Below, piece after piece: positions 37,508 through 48,832 of a DNA stretch of 64,000 nucleotides. Origin of the DNA: Duganella sp. CF402 (GTDB taxonomy: Bacteria > Pseudomonadota > Gammaproteobacteria > Burkholderiales > Burkholderiaceae_D); the NCBI RefSeq assembly GCF_900109645.1, contig NZ_FOBG01000001.1, positions 2,214,262-2,278,261 on the forward strand, given 5' to 3'. The notes under the pieces are model-generated. The model was not told the DNA's origin and made no database searches. It worked only from the letters and a program-made list of their open reading frames with translations. How positions within the stretch are numbered: position 1 is the first letter of the stretch; each line of letters begins with the position of its first letter. Both the position numbers and the translations under genes were made by a program.

Positions 37508-37586
37508 CCTCGCTAGGGGTCCTGGAACGTCGTTTCCGGGTGAGAGATACCCTTCGTACCTGATCTGGATAATGCCAGCGAAGGAA
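37508..37586 (+). ncRNA. TPP (thi-box) riboswitch aptamer
   Basis: The P1 strands (37508-37514 with 37577-37584) close an aptamer that carries the conserved GGGGT (37516-37520), the TGAGA loop (37541-37545) and the Thi-box core ACCTGATCTGGATAATGCCA (37558-37577) ending in GCGAAGGAA. This is the thiamine pyrophosphate riboswitch. It lies about 70 bases before the TonB-dependent receptor start and should shut that gene off when TPP is high. Confidence 0.95.
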
Positions 37587-37607
37587 AGCGCAAATGTGGT
37601 TCCCCCC

Positions 37608-37654
37608 TCCTTTGATGGCTCTCTTCGCGGCTCCCAGCCGAACAAGTAGAGAGC
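37608..37654 (+). promoter_or_regulatory. Expression platform: hairpin over the ribosome binding site
   Basis: GCTCTCT (37618-37624) pairs perfectly with AGAGAGC (37648-37654), which includes the likely ribosome binding site before the ATG at 37659. TCCTT (37608-37612) can instead pair with the P1 strand AAGGA (37581-37585). This suggests translational control with two exclusive structures. The pairing is seen; the switching is inferred. Confidence 0.6.
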
Positions 37655-37658
37655 AGAT

Positions 37659-39782
37659 ATGTCCACACCAAACTTTGCAGTGTCCGCCATCGCATTGGCG
37701 GTTTTACAGATGACTTCCGCCGCCGCGCGCGCCGAAGAGGCAGCAGCGCCTGAGCAAACCATGCAGGAAGTCGTCGTCAGCGGCGTCAAGGTCCGCGCCA
37801 ACTCCGCCAGCGTGGCCGGCTTCTCCAGCGCGCCGCTGCTGGAAACCCCAGCCTCGGTCAGCGTGCTGACTTCGCGGCAGATGCTGGACCTGCAAATCCG
37901 CTCCACCACCGACGCCGCCAAATTCGACGCCAGCCTGAGCGACGCCTACAACGCTGTCGGCTACGCCGAGCAGTTCTCGATTCGCGGCTTCAAGCTCGAT
38001 AACGCCTCCAGCTACCGCAAGGACGGTACCGCCATCTCCGGCGACACCCAGATCCCGCTCGAGAACAAGGAGCGCATCGAAATCCTGAAAGGCCTGTCCG
38101 GCCTGCAGTCCGGCGTGTCGGCACCGGGTGGCGTCATCAACTTCGTCACCAAGCGCCCGACCGATACGCCGCTGCGCACCGTGGTGCTGGAAACCCGCGA
38201 GCGCGGCACGTTGTACGGCGCCGTGGACCTGGGCGGCCGCTTCGACAACAGCGATTTCGGCTACCGCATCAACGCCGCCGCCGAACGCCTGCGTTCCTAC
38301 ATCAAGGGCGCCGACGGCAACCGCAAATTCGTGTCGGCAGCTTTCGACTGGCGCATCTCGCCGCAAGCCTTGCTGCAGATCGACGGCGACTACCAGCGCA
38401 AGTCGCAGCTCACCGCGCCGGGCTACCAGCTGCTGAACGGCACCACCCTGCCGGTGGTCGATGCGGACGTGCTGCTGAACGACCAGCCGTGGGCGCGTCC
38501 GGTGGAGACCACCAGCACCAATATCGGCGTACGCTTCGCCTACCAGTTCTCGCCGGAGTGGAACGCCACCATCAGCGCCAACCAGCACAACTTCAAGCGC
38601 GATGACTTCACCGCCTTCCCTTACGGCTGCAGCAACCAGGATCTGTATCCGGGCTACTGCGGCAATGGCGACTACGACGTCTACAACTACATCAGCAAGG
38701 GCGAAAAGAAATCGCCGCTGACCGCGCAGGCGCTGCTGCAAGGCCGCTTCGCCACCGGTTCGGTCAAACACGAACTGACCGTCGGCGCATCGTTCTTCAA
38801 GAACAGCGAAAAATGGGGCGACTACCTGTACGACTGGTCGGGCGTCAGCAACATCTACCATCCGGTGGTGGTGGCGCCTGCGCCGGGCGACAGCGGCCCT
38901 GTGTCGGAACGCCGCCGCGACAACGAGCGCGCCCTGTTCGCTCAGGATATCGTCAGCCTGAACGAACAACTGAAACTGCACGCCGGCGCGCGCTATGTCA
39001 AAGTCAAACGCGATGAGCTGACCGATGGCGGCGACTTCGCCCATACCGATATCGGCTTCTGGCTGCCAAACGTTGCGCTGGTGTACAACGTGCGTCCTAA
39101 CGTGGCGACCTACGTCTCCTACGCCCAAGGCCTGGAGCACGGTGGCGTGGCGCCGATGGGCACCGCGAACGAGCACCGCGCGCTGGAACCAGGCAAGTCG
39201 AAGCAGGTGGAAGTGGGCGTGAAAGCCGATCTGCGCCAGGATCTGAGCGCCAGCGTGTCGCTGTTCCAGATCCGCAAAGGCCTGGAATACATCGACGCCA
39301 GCAACGTCTATGTGCGTAACGGCGAAGCGCAGAATCGCGGCCTGGAAATGGCGCTGGCGGGACGCGCCACGCGCGAGCTGACGGTCGGCGTATCGGCCAC
39401 CGCGCTGAACACCCAGCAGCGCGACACCGGTTCGGCGGAACTGGACGGCAAGCGCGTAACCGACGTGGCGGCGTTCAAGTCGTCGGTGTACGCCAGCTAC
39501 GCGGTGCCGCAAGTGACAGGCCTGGAAGTGGGCGCCAACTGGCAGTACTCGGGCAAGAAAGCCTTCGACACCGCCAACAAGGTGTTCGTGCCGGCCTACC
39601 ACGTGGTGAACCTGAGCGCGTCCTACGCCACCCGCATCGGCAACGTCGGCACCACCCTGCGTGCCGGCATCGACAATGCGTTCGACAAGTTCTACTGGCG
39701 CGATGTGACGCCGGATCTGGGCGGCTACCTGATGCCGGGTGCGTCGCGCACCTTCCGCATCTCGGCGCAGTTCGACCTTTAA
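37659..39782 (+). CDS. TonB-dependent outer-membrane receptor under TPP control
   Basis: A 707-residue outer-membrane receptor that takes up a ligand with energy from TonB-ExbB-ExbD. A signal peptide (about residues 1-25) is followed by a TonB box-like MQEVVVSG, the plug domain (about 55-160: ETPASVSVLTSRQMLDLQIR, PGGVINFVTKRP) and the 22-strand barrel ending in RTFRISAQFDL. By sequence it belongs with siderophore-type receptors. However, it lies under a TPP riboswitch, so thiamine or a thiamine precursor is the likely ligand. Its stop overlaps the kinase gene at 39779-39782 (TTAA). Confidence 0.9.
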   Translation: MSTPNFAVSAIALAVLQMTSAAARAEEAAAPEQTMQEVVVSGVKVRANSASVAGFSSAPLLETPASVSVLTSRQMLDLQIRSTTDAAKFDASLSDAYNAVGYAEQFSIRGFKLDNASSYRKDGTAISGDTQIPLENKERIEILKGLSGLQSGVSAPGGVINFVTKRPTDTPLRTVVLETRERGTLYGAVDLGGRFDNSDFGYRINAAAERLRSYIKGADGNRKFVSAAFDWRISPQALLQIDGDYQRKSQLTAPGYQLLNGTTLPVVDADVLLNDQPWARPVETTSTNIGVRFAYQFSPEWNATISANQHNFKRDDFTAFPYGCSNQDLYPGYCGNGDYDVYNYISKGEKKSPLTAQALLQGRFATGSVKHELTVGASFFKNSEKWGDYLYDWSGVSNIYHPVVVAPAPGDSGPVSERRRDNERALFAQDIVSLNEQLKLHAGARYVKVKRDELTDGGDFAHTDIGFWLPNVALVYNVRPNVATYVSYAQGLEHGGVAPMGTANEHRALEPGKSKQVEVGVKADLRQDLSASVSLFQIRKGLEYIDASNVYVRNGEAQNRGLEMALAGRATRELTVGVSATALNTQQRDTGSAELDGKRVTDVAAFKSSVYASYAVPQVTGLEVGANWQYSGKKAFDTANKVFVPAYHVVNLSASYATRIGNVGTTLRAGIDNAFDKFYWRDVTPDLGGYLMPGASRTFRISAQFDL

Positions 39783-40294
39783 AGCCTGTCCAGCGCGTCC
39801 GCCACAGCGGCGACGCGCTGTTCAACGCTGCCGCTGACCGGCACGTAGGAAATTCCGCGCGCCGTCAGTTCTTCCATCAGCATGCGGTTGATCGTGATGC
39901 TGGCTTCCTCATTTTCCCGCATCAAACCATCGGCTTCCCACGGAATGTCGGCGGCCGTCACCAGCGTGAGGTCGTAGCGCTGCGGATGTGCATCCGCCAG
40001 CGGCGCAAGCTGCGCATCGATACCGCCGAAGTAATGGCGGCTGTAGACCGCCGTCATCAACGGCGTGGTATCGCAAAAGAGAAAATGCCGGGCTCGCCGC
40101 TCGGCTTCAGCCTCGCGCTCCAGCTGCGTGCGGGCGATGTGGATCTGGTCCGCCTCCACCGGCACGCGGTTCACGCTGTCGACAAACTCGCGCAAATACT
40201 CCGGCACCCACACGGTGCCGAAGCGCTGCGCCAGCGCGGCGGCCAGCGTGGTCTTGCCGGAGGACGCCGTGCCGAGGATGGCGATGCGTTTCAT
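39779..40294 (-). CDS. NadR-like P-loop kinase (ribosylnicotinamide or thiamine kinase)
   Basis: A 171-residue ATPase resembling the C-terminal kinase domain of NadR. It has the P-loop GTASSGKT (residues 8-15), the VWVPEYLREF motif (about 30-39) and LFCDTTPLMTAVYSRHYFGG. In NadR this domain phosphorylates nicotinamide riboside after PnuC uptake. Here it follows a PnuC-family gene (TGATG overlap at 40294), so it likely traps the PnuC substrate by phosphorylation. Because the facing receptor is under a TPP riboswitch, thiamine is an alternative substrate. There is no adenylyltransferase domain. Confidence 0.82.
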   Translation of the reverse strand: MKRIAILGTASSGKTTLAAALAQRFGTVWVPEYLREFVDSVNRVPVEADQIHIARTQLEREAEAERRARHFLFCDTTPLMTAVYSRHYFGGIDAQLAPLADAHPQRYDLTLVTAADIPWEADGLMRENEEASITINRMLMEELTARGISYVPVSGSVEQRVAAVADALDRL

Positions 40295-40931
40295 CAGAGT
40301 GCGAGGCGGCGGTTGCCGGTATCGGCGTCACCACTCCATGCGCGCAGTCCGATGATCGCCATGCCGACGAATACCAGGTACAGCAGCGCGGTCAGGATCA
40401 AGTTCTTGTGCAGGTACAGGCCCACATACAGGATGTCGACGATGATCCACACATGCCAGTTCTCGATCTTCTTCCGCGACAGCAGCAATTGGCCTACCAG
40501 CGAACCGGCGGTGAGGAAGCCGTCCGAGTTCGGCACGTCGGTGTCGGTGTAGGTCTTGAGGAACCACGCCAGCACCGCAAAGCCGCCCAGCCACGCGGCG
40601 GCGGCGGTCCAGCGGCCACGCGCATCGAGCGAAGTGACCGGCAGCTTGTCGTGGCTGTCGTCGCCATGCAGCCATTGATACCAGCCGAAGATCGAGACAG
40701 CGATGAACACCAGCTGCAAGCCCATGTCGCCATACAGGCGCGAACCGAAGAACACCAAACCGTAGGTGGCCGACGAGATGATGGCAAACAGCCAGCCCCA
40801 ATGGCTCTGGCGAATGTTGAACCACACCGTCGCCACCGACAGCAGGAACGACAACAGCTCCAGCGGGGTCGTGGCAAATACTGCCAGATGTAGTGGCATG
40901 TTTGCGTAACTTAGCAGGAGCGTCAGCGTGT

Positions 40932-40935
<4 letters not shown>
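40294..40935 (-). CDS. pnuC: PnuC-family vitamin transporter
   Basis: A 213-residue inner-membrane protein with about seven hydrophobic segments, typical of the SWEET-like PnuC fold that carries vitamins by facilitated diffusion. Landmarks are VATVWFNIRQSHWGWLF, SIFGWYQWLHGDDSH and LQLVFIAVS. PnuC members move nicotinamide riboside, thiamine (PnuT) or riboflavin; the exact cargo cannot be read here. The ATG at 40935 overlaps the peptidase stop (ATGA) and the stop overlaps the kinase start, so the three genes form one operon. The name is by family. Confidence 0.87.
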
Positions 40936-43067
<2,132 letters not shown>

Positions 43068-43099
43068 GATAAGACCCCGGTTATATTACGGCGCCGATA

Positions 43100-44770
43100 T
43101 TATAAATCGAAGCTCAGGGTCAGCCTACAGCCGCCGTCTGCCGGACTGGTAATTTCGAGCCGGCCGCCCTGCGCCACCACCCGCTGGCGCATGCCGATCA
43201 GGCCAAACGAATCGTCGCCGCCGCGCGCGCCGCGCGGGCGCATGCCGACGCCATCGTCGGCCACGCTCAGGACCAGCCCTTGCGCGTCGGCCAGCAGCGT
43301 GATGTCGACCCGGCGCGCGGCCGCATGGCGGCGCACATTGCTCAGCGCTTCCTGCACGGCGCGGAACAGCACCGTCGCCAGCTCCACCGACACGCCGGCC
43401 AGCGCATCCTCGCCAGGCAGCGCCAGCTCGCATGCCAGGCCGGTGCGCTTGCGGAACTCGGCGGCCTGCCATTCCAGCGCCGCCTGCAGGCCCAGGTCCA
43501 GCACCGGCGGCCGCAGCTCGTTCATGATGCCGCGCACGCTGCGGATGGTGGCGTCGACATTCTCCATCGCGGCGTTGACGCGCTGGTGCAGCAGTCCATG
43601 CTGCACGCTGGTGCGTGCGCTCAGCATCGACAAGTCGATGCGCAGCGCCAGCAGGTTCTGCCCCAGCTCATCATGGATGTCGCGCGCGATGCGCTTGCGC
43701 TCTTCTTCCTTGACGGTTTCCAGGTGCTCGGCCAGCTGGCGCAACTGCTCGCGCGATTCGGTCAGCTCGGCCGTGCGTGCTGCCACCCGCGCATCCAGCT
43801 CTTCCGACCAGCGCCGCTGCGCGGCCTCGGCCTCGCGCTGCGCCGTCACGTCCGAGAACACGCCGATGAAATAAATGGTGGCGCTATCGTCGTCGCGCAT
43901 CACGCTCAGCGACATATGGGCCACGTACGGCGTGCCGTCGCGGCGGCGGTTGAATACATCGCCCTGCCAGGCGCCCGCGCTGCACAACTGCAGCATCGCG
44001 GCTGCGTGATAGCCCGGCGGATGCGCTTCCTGGCGGCCGAGGAAGCGCGGATTGCGGCCCAGGGCTTCTTCCACCGGGTAGCCGGTCATGACGGTGAAGG
44101 CATGGTTGACCGCGACGATGTTGTGGCCCGCATCGCACACCAGCACCGCCTCATTGATACTGTCCAGCACCCGCATGGCGCGCAGCCGCGCGGCGTCGCG
44201 CAGGTCGGGCGTGCCCATGTCGGTCAGGATCATGCGGCAGGCGGACATCTCGACATCCAGGTTGGCCTCGATGCGCAGCCGGCGCTGCGCGGCGCTGCCG
44301 TCCGGCGCGGCCGGGTCGAACAGCGGCGCTTCCAGTACGGCGCGCTGGCCGCTTTCAAACAACTCCGCCAGGAAGCGCCGCAAGCCCGCTTGCGTCTGCG
44401 GCGCCAGGAACTGCTCGAAGCCCAGGCCGATCAGCTCATCGCGCGCGCGCTGCAGCAGTTCGGCCGCCGCCAGGTTGGCGCGGGTGATCCGGCCCTGCTG
44501 GTCCAGCGAGACATAGCCGGCCGGCGCCTGGTCGTACAGCTCCGCATAGCGCAGGCGCATGGTCTCGGCTTCATCGCGCTCGCTTTGCAGCTCGGCCAGC
44601 GCCTGCTGCTGCATATCGAGCTCGATCTGGCTGACTTGCAGCTCATGCCATTGCTTGAGGCGATCGCTGTCGGCGTCCGGAGGCGGTTGCAACGGCAGCG
44701 ACGCCGCCGCCCGCTCTGCGATCTCGCGCAGCTGGCTGGGGTCCAGCTCCGGGCGCGAGCGCGTGATCAT
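43100..44770 (-). CDS. PAS-domain sensor histidine kinase (NarX/HisKA_3 type)
   Basis: A 556-residue soluble kinase with no membrane segment. A coiled coil (about 40-70) leads to one PAS domain (YAELYDQAPAGYVSLDQQGRITRAN), then a second PAS with PAC (RAMRVLDSINEAVLVCDAGHNIVAVN, SDVTAQREAEAA). The HisKA_3 domain has the phosphoacceptor in RKRIARDIHDELGQNLLALR, and the ATPase domain has NVRRHAAARRV, DDGVGM and FGLIGMRQRV. No response regulator is next to it. Its ATG overlaps the CheB-CheR stop (ATGA), so the two proteins are made together and probably act together. Confidence 0.9.
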   Translation of the reverse strand: MITRSRPELDPSQLREIAERAAASLPLQPPPDADSDRLKQWHELQVSQIELDMQQQALAELQSERDEAETMRLRYAELYDQAPAGYVSLDQQGRITRANLAAAELLQRARDELIGLGFEQFLAPQTQAGLRRFLAELFESGQRAVLEAPLFDPAAPDGSAAQRRLRIEANLDVEMSACRMILTDMGTPDLRDAARLRAMRVLDSINEAVLVCDAGHNIVAVNHAFTVMTGYPVEEALGRNPRFLGRQEAHPPGYHAAAMLQLCSAGAWQGDVFNRRRDGTPYVAHMSLSVMRDDDSATIYFIGVFSDVTAQREAEAAQRRWSEELDARVAARTAELTESREQLRQLAEHLETVKEEERKRIARDIHDELGQNLLALRIDLSMLSARTSVQHGLLHQRVNAAMENVDATIRSVRGIMNELRPPVLDLGLQAALEWQAAEFRKRTGLACELALPGEDALAGVSVELATVLFRAVQEALSNVRRHAAARRVDITLLADAQGLVLSVADDGVGMRPRGARGGDDSFGLIGMRQRVVAQGGRLEITSPADGGCRLTLSFDL

Positions 44771-47322
44771 GAGCGGTCGGCGTCCCGGGATTGCACTAGC
44801 AGGCGTGCTTCCATCTGTTTGAGTTCCGTGATGTTGATGAAGGTGACGACCACGCCATCGATGACATTATCGACCGTGCGGTAGGGGCGGATGCGCATGG
44901 TGTACCAGCCACCACTGCGCGTTTCGATCTGTTTCTCGCAGAATACCAGCGTGCGCAACACGTGCTGCGCATCCTGTTCCAGGTCAGTGTACAGCAGGTC
45001 GTTGACAATGTCGCTCAGTGGACGATTAACGTCGCTTGCAATCAGCTTGTAAATCTGGGTGGTCTGGTCGGTAAAGCGGCGGATGCGCAACTCGCTGTCG
45101 AGGAAAATGGTCGCCACGTCGGTGCTGTTGAGCAGGTTCTTCATGTCGCCGTTGACCAGCGACAGGTCGTCCACCTTGGATTGCAGCTCGGCGTTGACGG
45201 TGTAGAGCTCCTCGTTCAGCGACTGCATCTCTTCCTTGGAGGTGGTCAGCTCTTCGTTGGTCGACTGTAGCTCTTCATTGGTCGATTGCAGCTCTTCGTT
45301 GGCCGACTTGAGCTCCTCGCGCGAAGCCTGCATCTCGTCGCGCACGGTCTGGATCTCCAGCCGCGCCTGCGCCAGCTGCTGCTCCAGTTCCAGCAGATAC
45401 GGATTGGTCGAGCGCGTGCGGCGCTTCTTCGGCGGCAGCGGCACGCTGGCAAAGGTCAGCAGCACGGTGCCGGGCAAGGGGCCGCTTTCCGGCATGGCTT
45501 CCGCCGTCAGGTCGATCGCCTGCGAGGCCTTGCCGGCTTCGTCGCGCTGGATCAAGCCGCGCATGGCGATCAGGCCCGGCTCCTGGGTGGCGCGCTTGAG
45601 CAGCTCCGCCATTTCGTGGCGCAGGCCGTCGCGCGCCATTGCATGGATATTCCAGTTGGCCTTGCCGGCCGCCGGTTCAAGGTAAGCGCCGGTACGGCCG
45701 TGAATGTACAGGATGTCGCCGTGGGGGTTCAGCAGCACCGCTGCCGGCGCATGCTTCTTGAGCAGTTGCTGCTCGACCTGGATCTGGAGATTACCGTTCA
45801 TGGATGGGTGGGCAGGTTGAATAACAGTCGGAGCCGACGCGCTACTGACACGGGTCGGGAAGTAGTTTGCCACGCGGTGGATGGATGCGTCCAGTCGCCG
45901 GTAAATGCGCCCGGCGCCGGCCATCGGCGCGAACAACTCGCTGAAGTGGCCGGGTGTGTCGGCGCTGCCCAGCATCAGCAGGCCGCCGGTGCGCAAGGCG
46001 TAGTGGAACAGCGGAATCAACTGCTCCTGCAGCTTGGCCGTGAAGTAGATCAGCAGGTTGCGGCAGCACAGGAGATCGAGCTTGGTGAACGGCGGATCGG
46101 AGATCACGTTCTGGCGCGCGAAGATGATCATGTTGCGCACATCCTTGCGGATGCGGTAGCCGCCCTTCTCGGCCGGCATGAAGTAGCGCTGCAGCTGATC
46201 GGGCGTGACGTCGGCTTCGATATCGGCGCCGAACACGCCCTGGCGCGCCTGATCGACCGCATCGTCATCGAGGTCGGTGGCGAAGATCTGCAGCGTGTAG
46301 CGCGCCGACGGGCGCAGGCGCTCCAGCACTTCGTTAAAGGCGACGGCCAGCGAATAGGCTTCCTCGCCGGTCGAGCAGGCCGCCACCCAGGCCTTGAAGG
46401 CCGCGCCCTCCGGGTGCTCGGCGATCAGCTGCGGCAGCGCGGTGTTCATCAGGTATTCCCACACCTTGGAGTCGCGGAAGAAATTGGTCACGCCGATCAG
46501 CAATTCCTTGAACAGCAGTTCCACCTCGGCCGGATTGGCGCCCATGAACTGCACGTACTCGGCCAGCGAACCGCACTGGCGCAGCTTCATGCGGCGGTCG
46601 ATGCGGCGCAGCACCGTGCTCAGTTTATAGTCGGAGAAGTTGGCGCCGGTCTGCTTGAGCAGCAGCTGAAACAGCTGCTGCAAGCCCTGGCGCTGGAGCA
46701 GCGCCTGTTCCGGCAGGCCGGCTTCCTGGGTGCTCCACCACTCGGCGATGCGGGTCGCCATCTGGCCCGGCAGCTCGACCATGTCCACCGCGCGCGCGGC
46801 AATGGCGCTGGACGGCATGGGATCGAAACGCGCCGACGAGGGCAACTGCGCCAGCGTCAGGCCGCCGCTGTCGCGGATCGCTTTCAGGCCCAGCGAGCCG
46901 TCCGCGCCCATGCCGGAGAACAGGATGCCGACCGCCACGTCGCGGCTATGCACGGCCAGCGACTTGAAGAAGGTATCGATCGGCAGGCTGTGGCCGCGCC
47001 GGCCGCTGGGCGGGTGCAGCGCAAAGTGATGGTGCTCGATGGTCAGTTCATGATTGGGCGGGATCACATAGACACGATTGGCCAGGACCGCCATACCGTC
47101 CTCGATCTCGCACACGATCATGGTGGTCATGCGCTGCAGCAGTTCCGGCAGCATGCATTTGTGGAGCGGGTCGAGGTGCTGCACCACCACGAAAGCGAAG
47201 CCGCTCTGCGGCGGCACGCTGACCAGGAATTCGCAGATCGGATCGAGACCGCCGGCGGACGCACCGATGCCCACGATGGGCATCAGCGTAGCAGCGGCAG
47301 GAGAAGCGCTTTTCTTGGTCAT
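44767..47322 (-). CDS. CheB-CheR-PAS hybrid signalling protein
   Basis: An 851-residue cytosolic fusion. Residues about 13-195 are a CheB methylesterase domain (Ser22 in GIGASAGGLDP, QHLDPLHKCMLPELLQ, SGMGADGS) without a receiver domain. Residues about 215-480 are a CheR methyltransferase (ACSTGEEAYSLA, FKELLIGVTNFFRD). A coiled coil (about 630-720) with repeated 'NEELQST' units is followed by a PAS domain to the C-terminus. Such hybrids pair with histidine kinases in stress or phototaxis signalling. The kinase gene follows with an ATGA overlap. A TATAAT lies about 34 bases before the ATG. Confidence 0.9.
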   Translation of the reverse strand: MTKKSASPAAATLMPIVGIGASAGGLDPICEFLVSVPPQSGFAFVVVQHLDPLHKCMLPELLQRMTTMIVCEIEDGMAVLANRVYVIPPNHELTIEHHHFALHPPSGRRGHSLPIDTFFKSLAVHSRDVAVGILFSGMGADGSLGLKAIRDSGGLTLAQLPSSARFDPMPSSAIAARAVDMVELPGQMATRIAEWWSTQEAGLPEQALLQRQGLQQLFQLLLKQTGANFSDYKLSTVLRRIDRRMKLRQCGSLAEYVQFMGANPAEVELLFKELLIGVTNFFRDSKVWEYLMNTALPQLIAEHPEGAAFKAWVAACSTGEEAYSLAVAFNEVLERLRPSARYTLQIFATDLDDDAVDQARQGVFGADIEADVTPDQLQRYFMPAEKGGYRIRKDVRNMIIFARQNVISDPPFTKLDLLCCRNLLIYFTAKLQEQLIPLFHYALRTGGLLMLGSADTPGHFSELFAPMAGAGRIYRRLDASIHRVANYFPTRVSSASAPTVIQPAHPSMNGNLQIQVEQQLLKKHAPAAVLLNPHGDILYIHGRTGAYLEPAAGKANWNIHAMARDGLRHEMAELLKRATQEPGLIAMRGLIQRDEAGKASQAIDLTAEAMPESGPLPGTVLLTFASVPLPPKKRRTRSTNPYLLELEQQLAQARLEIQTVRDEMQASREELKSANEELQSTNEELQSTNEELTTSKEEMQSLNEELYTVNAELQSKVDDLSLVNGDMKNLLNSTDVATIFLDSELRIRRFTDQTTQIYKLIASDVNRPLSDIVNDLLYTDLEQDAQHVLRTLVFCEKQIETRSGGWYTMRIRPYRTVDNVIDGVVVTFINITELKQMEARLLVQSRDADRS

Positions 47323-47398
47323 CGTGGCGTGTTGATTTGTACATCTTTGCCAGATGATTATAACAGCCTGCCCCCTGCGCCAAGTCTTGGACTTAGTC

Positions 47399-48832
47399 TT
47401 AGTCTTTCTGCGCGTGCCAGCCGCCGCCCAGCGACTGGATCAGCGCAATCGCGGTGGTCTGGCGGTCGGCCTGCGACTGCACCAGCGAACGGCGCGCGCT
47501 CAGCGCGGTCTGCTGGGCCGTCACCACATCGCTATAGCTGACCTGCCCCGCGCGATAGCGGTTCAGCATCTGCACCTCGACCTGGTCGGCCGCTTCCGAT
47601 GCGGCCTTGCGCAAGTCCTGCTGCTGCGCCAGCGTGCGGGTCGCGGTCAGCTGGTTCTCGACGTCGGCAAACGCCGTCAGCACGGTCTGGCGGTAGCTGG
47701 CGATGGCCTGGTCGCGCTGCGCCTCGGCGCCGCTGACGCGGGCCTTGGTGGCGCCGGCGTCGAACAAGCTCTGCGCCGCCGACAGGCCGAGCGACCACAG
47801 ATTGTTGGAGGCGTTGAACAAGCCGCCGGTGGACGCCGCGCCATAGCCAAAGGAGCCGGTCAGGTTCAGGCTCGGGAAGTAGGCGCTGCGGGCGATGCCG
47901 ATTTGTTCGTTGGCGGCCGCCACGCGGCGCTCGGCGGCGGCGATGTCGGGCCGGCGCTGCAGCAGCGTCGATGGCACGCCGGTCGGCACATCCGGCACCA
48001 CGATGTTCCATGCGGCCGGCGCCAGCGCGAAATCGCCGGCGGCTTTGCCCAGCAAGACCGCGATCGCATGTTCCAGCGTGGCGCGCTGGCGCACCAGCGT
48101 GATCTGGTCAATGCGCGCGCTGGCCAGCTGGGTTTGCGCCTGCAGCAGGTCGGACTTGGCGGCGATGCCGGCGTCGAAACGGTTCTGCGTGATTTGCAGC
48201 ACCCGCGCGTAGCCGTCCACGGTGGCGTCGAGCAGCGCCTTCTCGGCGTCGGTCTGGCGCAGCGAGAAGTAGTTGGTGGCCAGTTCGCCCTGCGCCGACA
48301 AGCGCGCGGCGGCCAGGTCGGCGGCACTGGCCTGCAGGCTGGCGTTGGCGTTGCCGACGCCGGCGCGCAGCTTGCCCCACACATCCGGCTCCCAGCTGGC
48401 GCCGATGTTGGCGCGGTACTGGTTGGCGGTCCTGGTGTCGCCGCCACCACCGCTGCGGGTGGCGCTGCCATTCAGGTCCACGCTCGGGAACAGCGTGGCG
48501 CGCTGCTCAGTCACCAGCGCCCTCGCCTGCGCATACGAGGCCACGGCGGCGGCCACGTTCTGGTTATTGACCTCGATGCTGTCGGCCAGCTGGTTCAGGA
48601 CCGGATCGCCGAACAGCTGCCACCACGGGCCGCGTTCCAGCGTGTCGGCCGGCGCGGCGGCGGTCCAGCCGGCGGCGGCGCGGTCGGCGTCACCCGGCGT
48701 TTCCTTGTAAGCGGCAGGCTGCGGCGCGGCCGGCGTCTGATAGGTGGGCGTGACCGAGCATGCGCCCAGCAGCGCGGTGGCTACGGCCAGCGCGATCAAA
48801 TGGTAGCGGGGAGTTGGGACGTATTTACTCAT
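47399..48832 (-). CDS. RND efflux outer-membrane factor (NodT/OprM family)
   Basis: A 477-residue outer-membrane lipoprotein that forms the exit duct of the MdtABC pump. The lipobox is near residue 24 (LLGACS), followed by the two TolC-type repeats (RGPWWQLFGDPVLNQLADSIEVNN near the start, AGVGNANASLQASAADLAAARLS, VPTGVPSTLLQRRPDIAAAERR). The start at 48832 overlaps the mdtC-like stop by 4 bases (ATGA); a longer upstream frame is not supported. It is the last gene of the four-gene efflux operon. Confidence 0.92.
   Translation of the reverse strand: MSKYVPTPRYHLIALAVATALLGACSVTPTYQTPAAPQPAAYKETPGDADRAAAGWTAAAPADTLERGPWWQLFGDPVLNQLADSIEVNNQNVAAAVASYAQARALVTEQRATLFPSVDLNGSATRSGGGGDTRTANQYRANIGASWEPDVWGKLRAGVGNANASLQASAADLAAARLSAQGELATNYFSLRQTDAEKALLDATVDGYARVLQITQNRFDAGIAAKSDLLQAQTQLASARIDQITLVRQRATLEHAIAVLLGKAAGDFALAPAAWNIVVPDVPTGVPSTLLQRRPDIAAAERRVAAANEQIGIARSAYFPSLNLTGSFGYGAASTGGLFNASNNLWSLGLSAAQSLFDAGATKARVSGAEAQRDQAIASYRQTVLTAFADVENQLTATRTLAQQQDLRKAASEAADQVEVQMLNRYRAGQVSYSDVVTAQQTALSARRSLVQSQADRQTTAIALIQSLGGGWHAQKD

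Noticed and set aside
37704..39602. A 632-codon minus-strand frame opposite the TonB-dependent receptor
   Set aside because: The receptor on the plus strand has signal peptide, plug and barrel features; the antisense frame has none.
45236..45310. Short tandem repeat in the CheB-CheR-PAS gene, considered as a DNA repeat element
   Set aside because: It encodes the repeated NEELQST units of a coiled coil and is explained by the protein.
47371..47410. Short dyad AAGTC-TTG-GACTT at the end of the efflux operon, considered as a terminator
   Set aside because: The stem is only 5 bp with no T-run in the right place.
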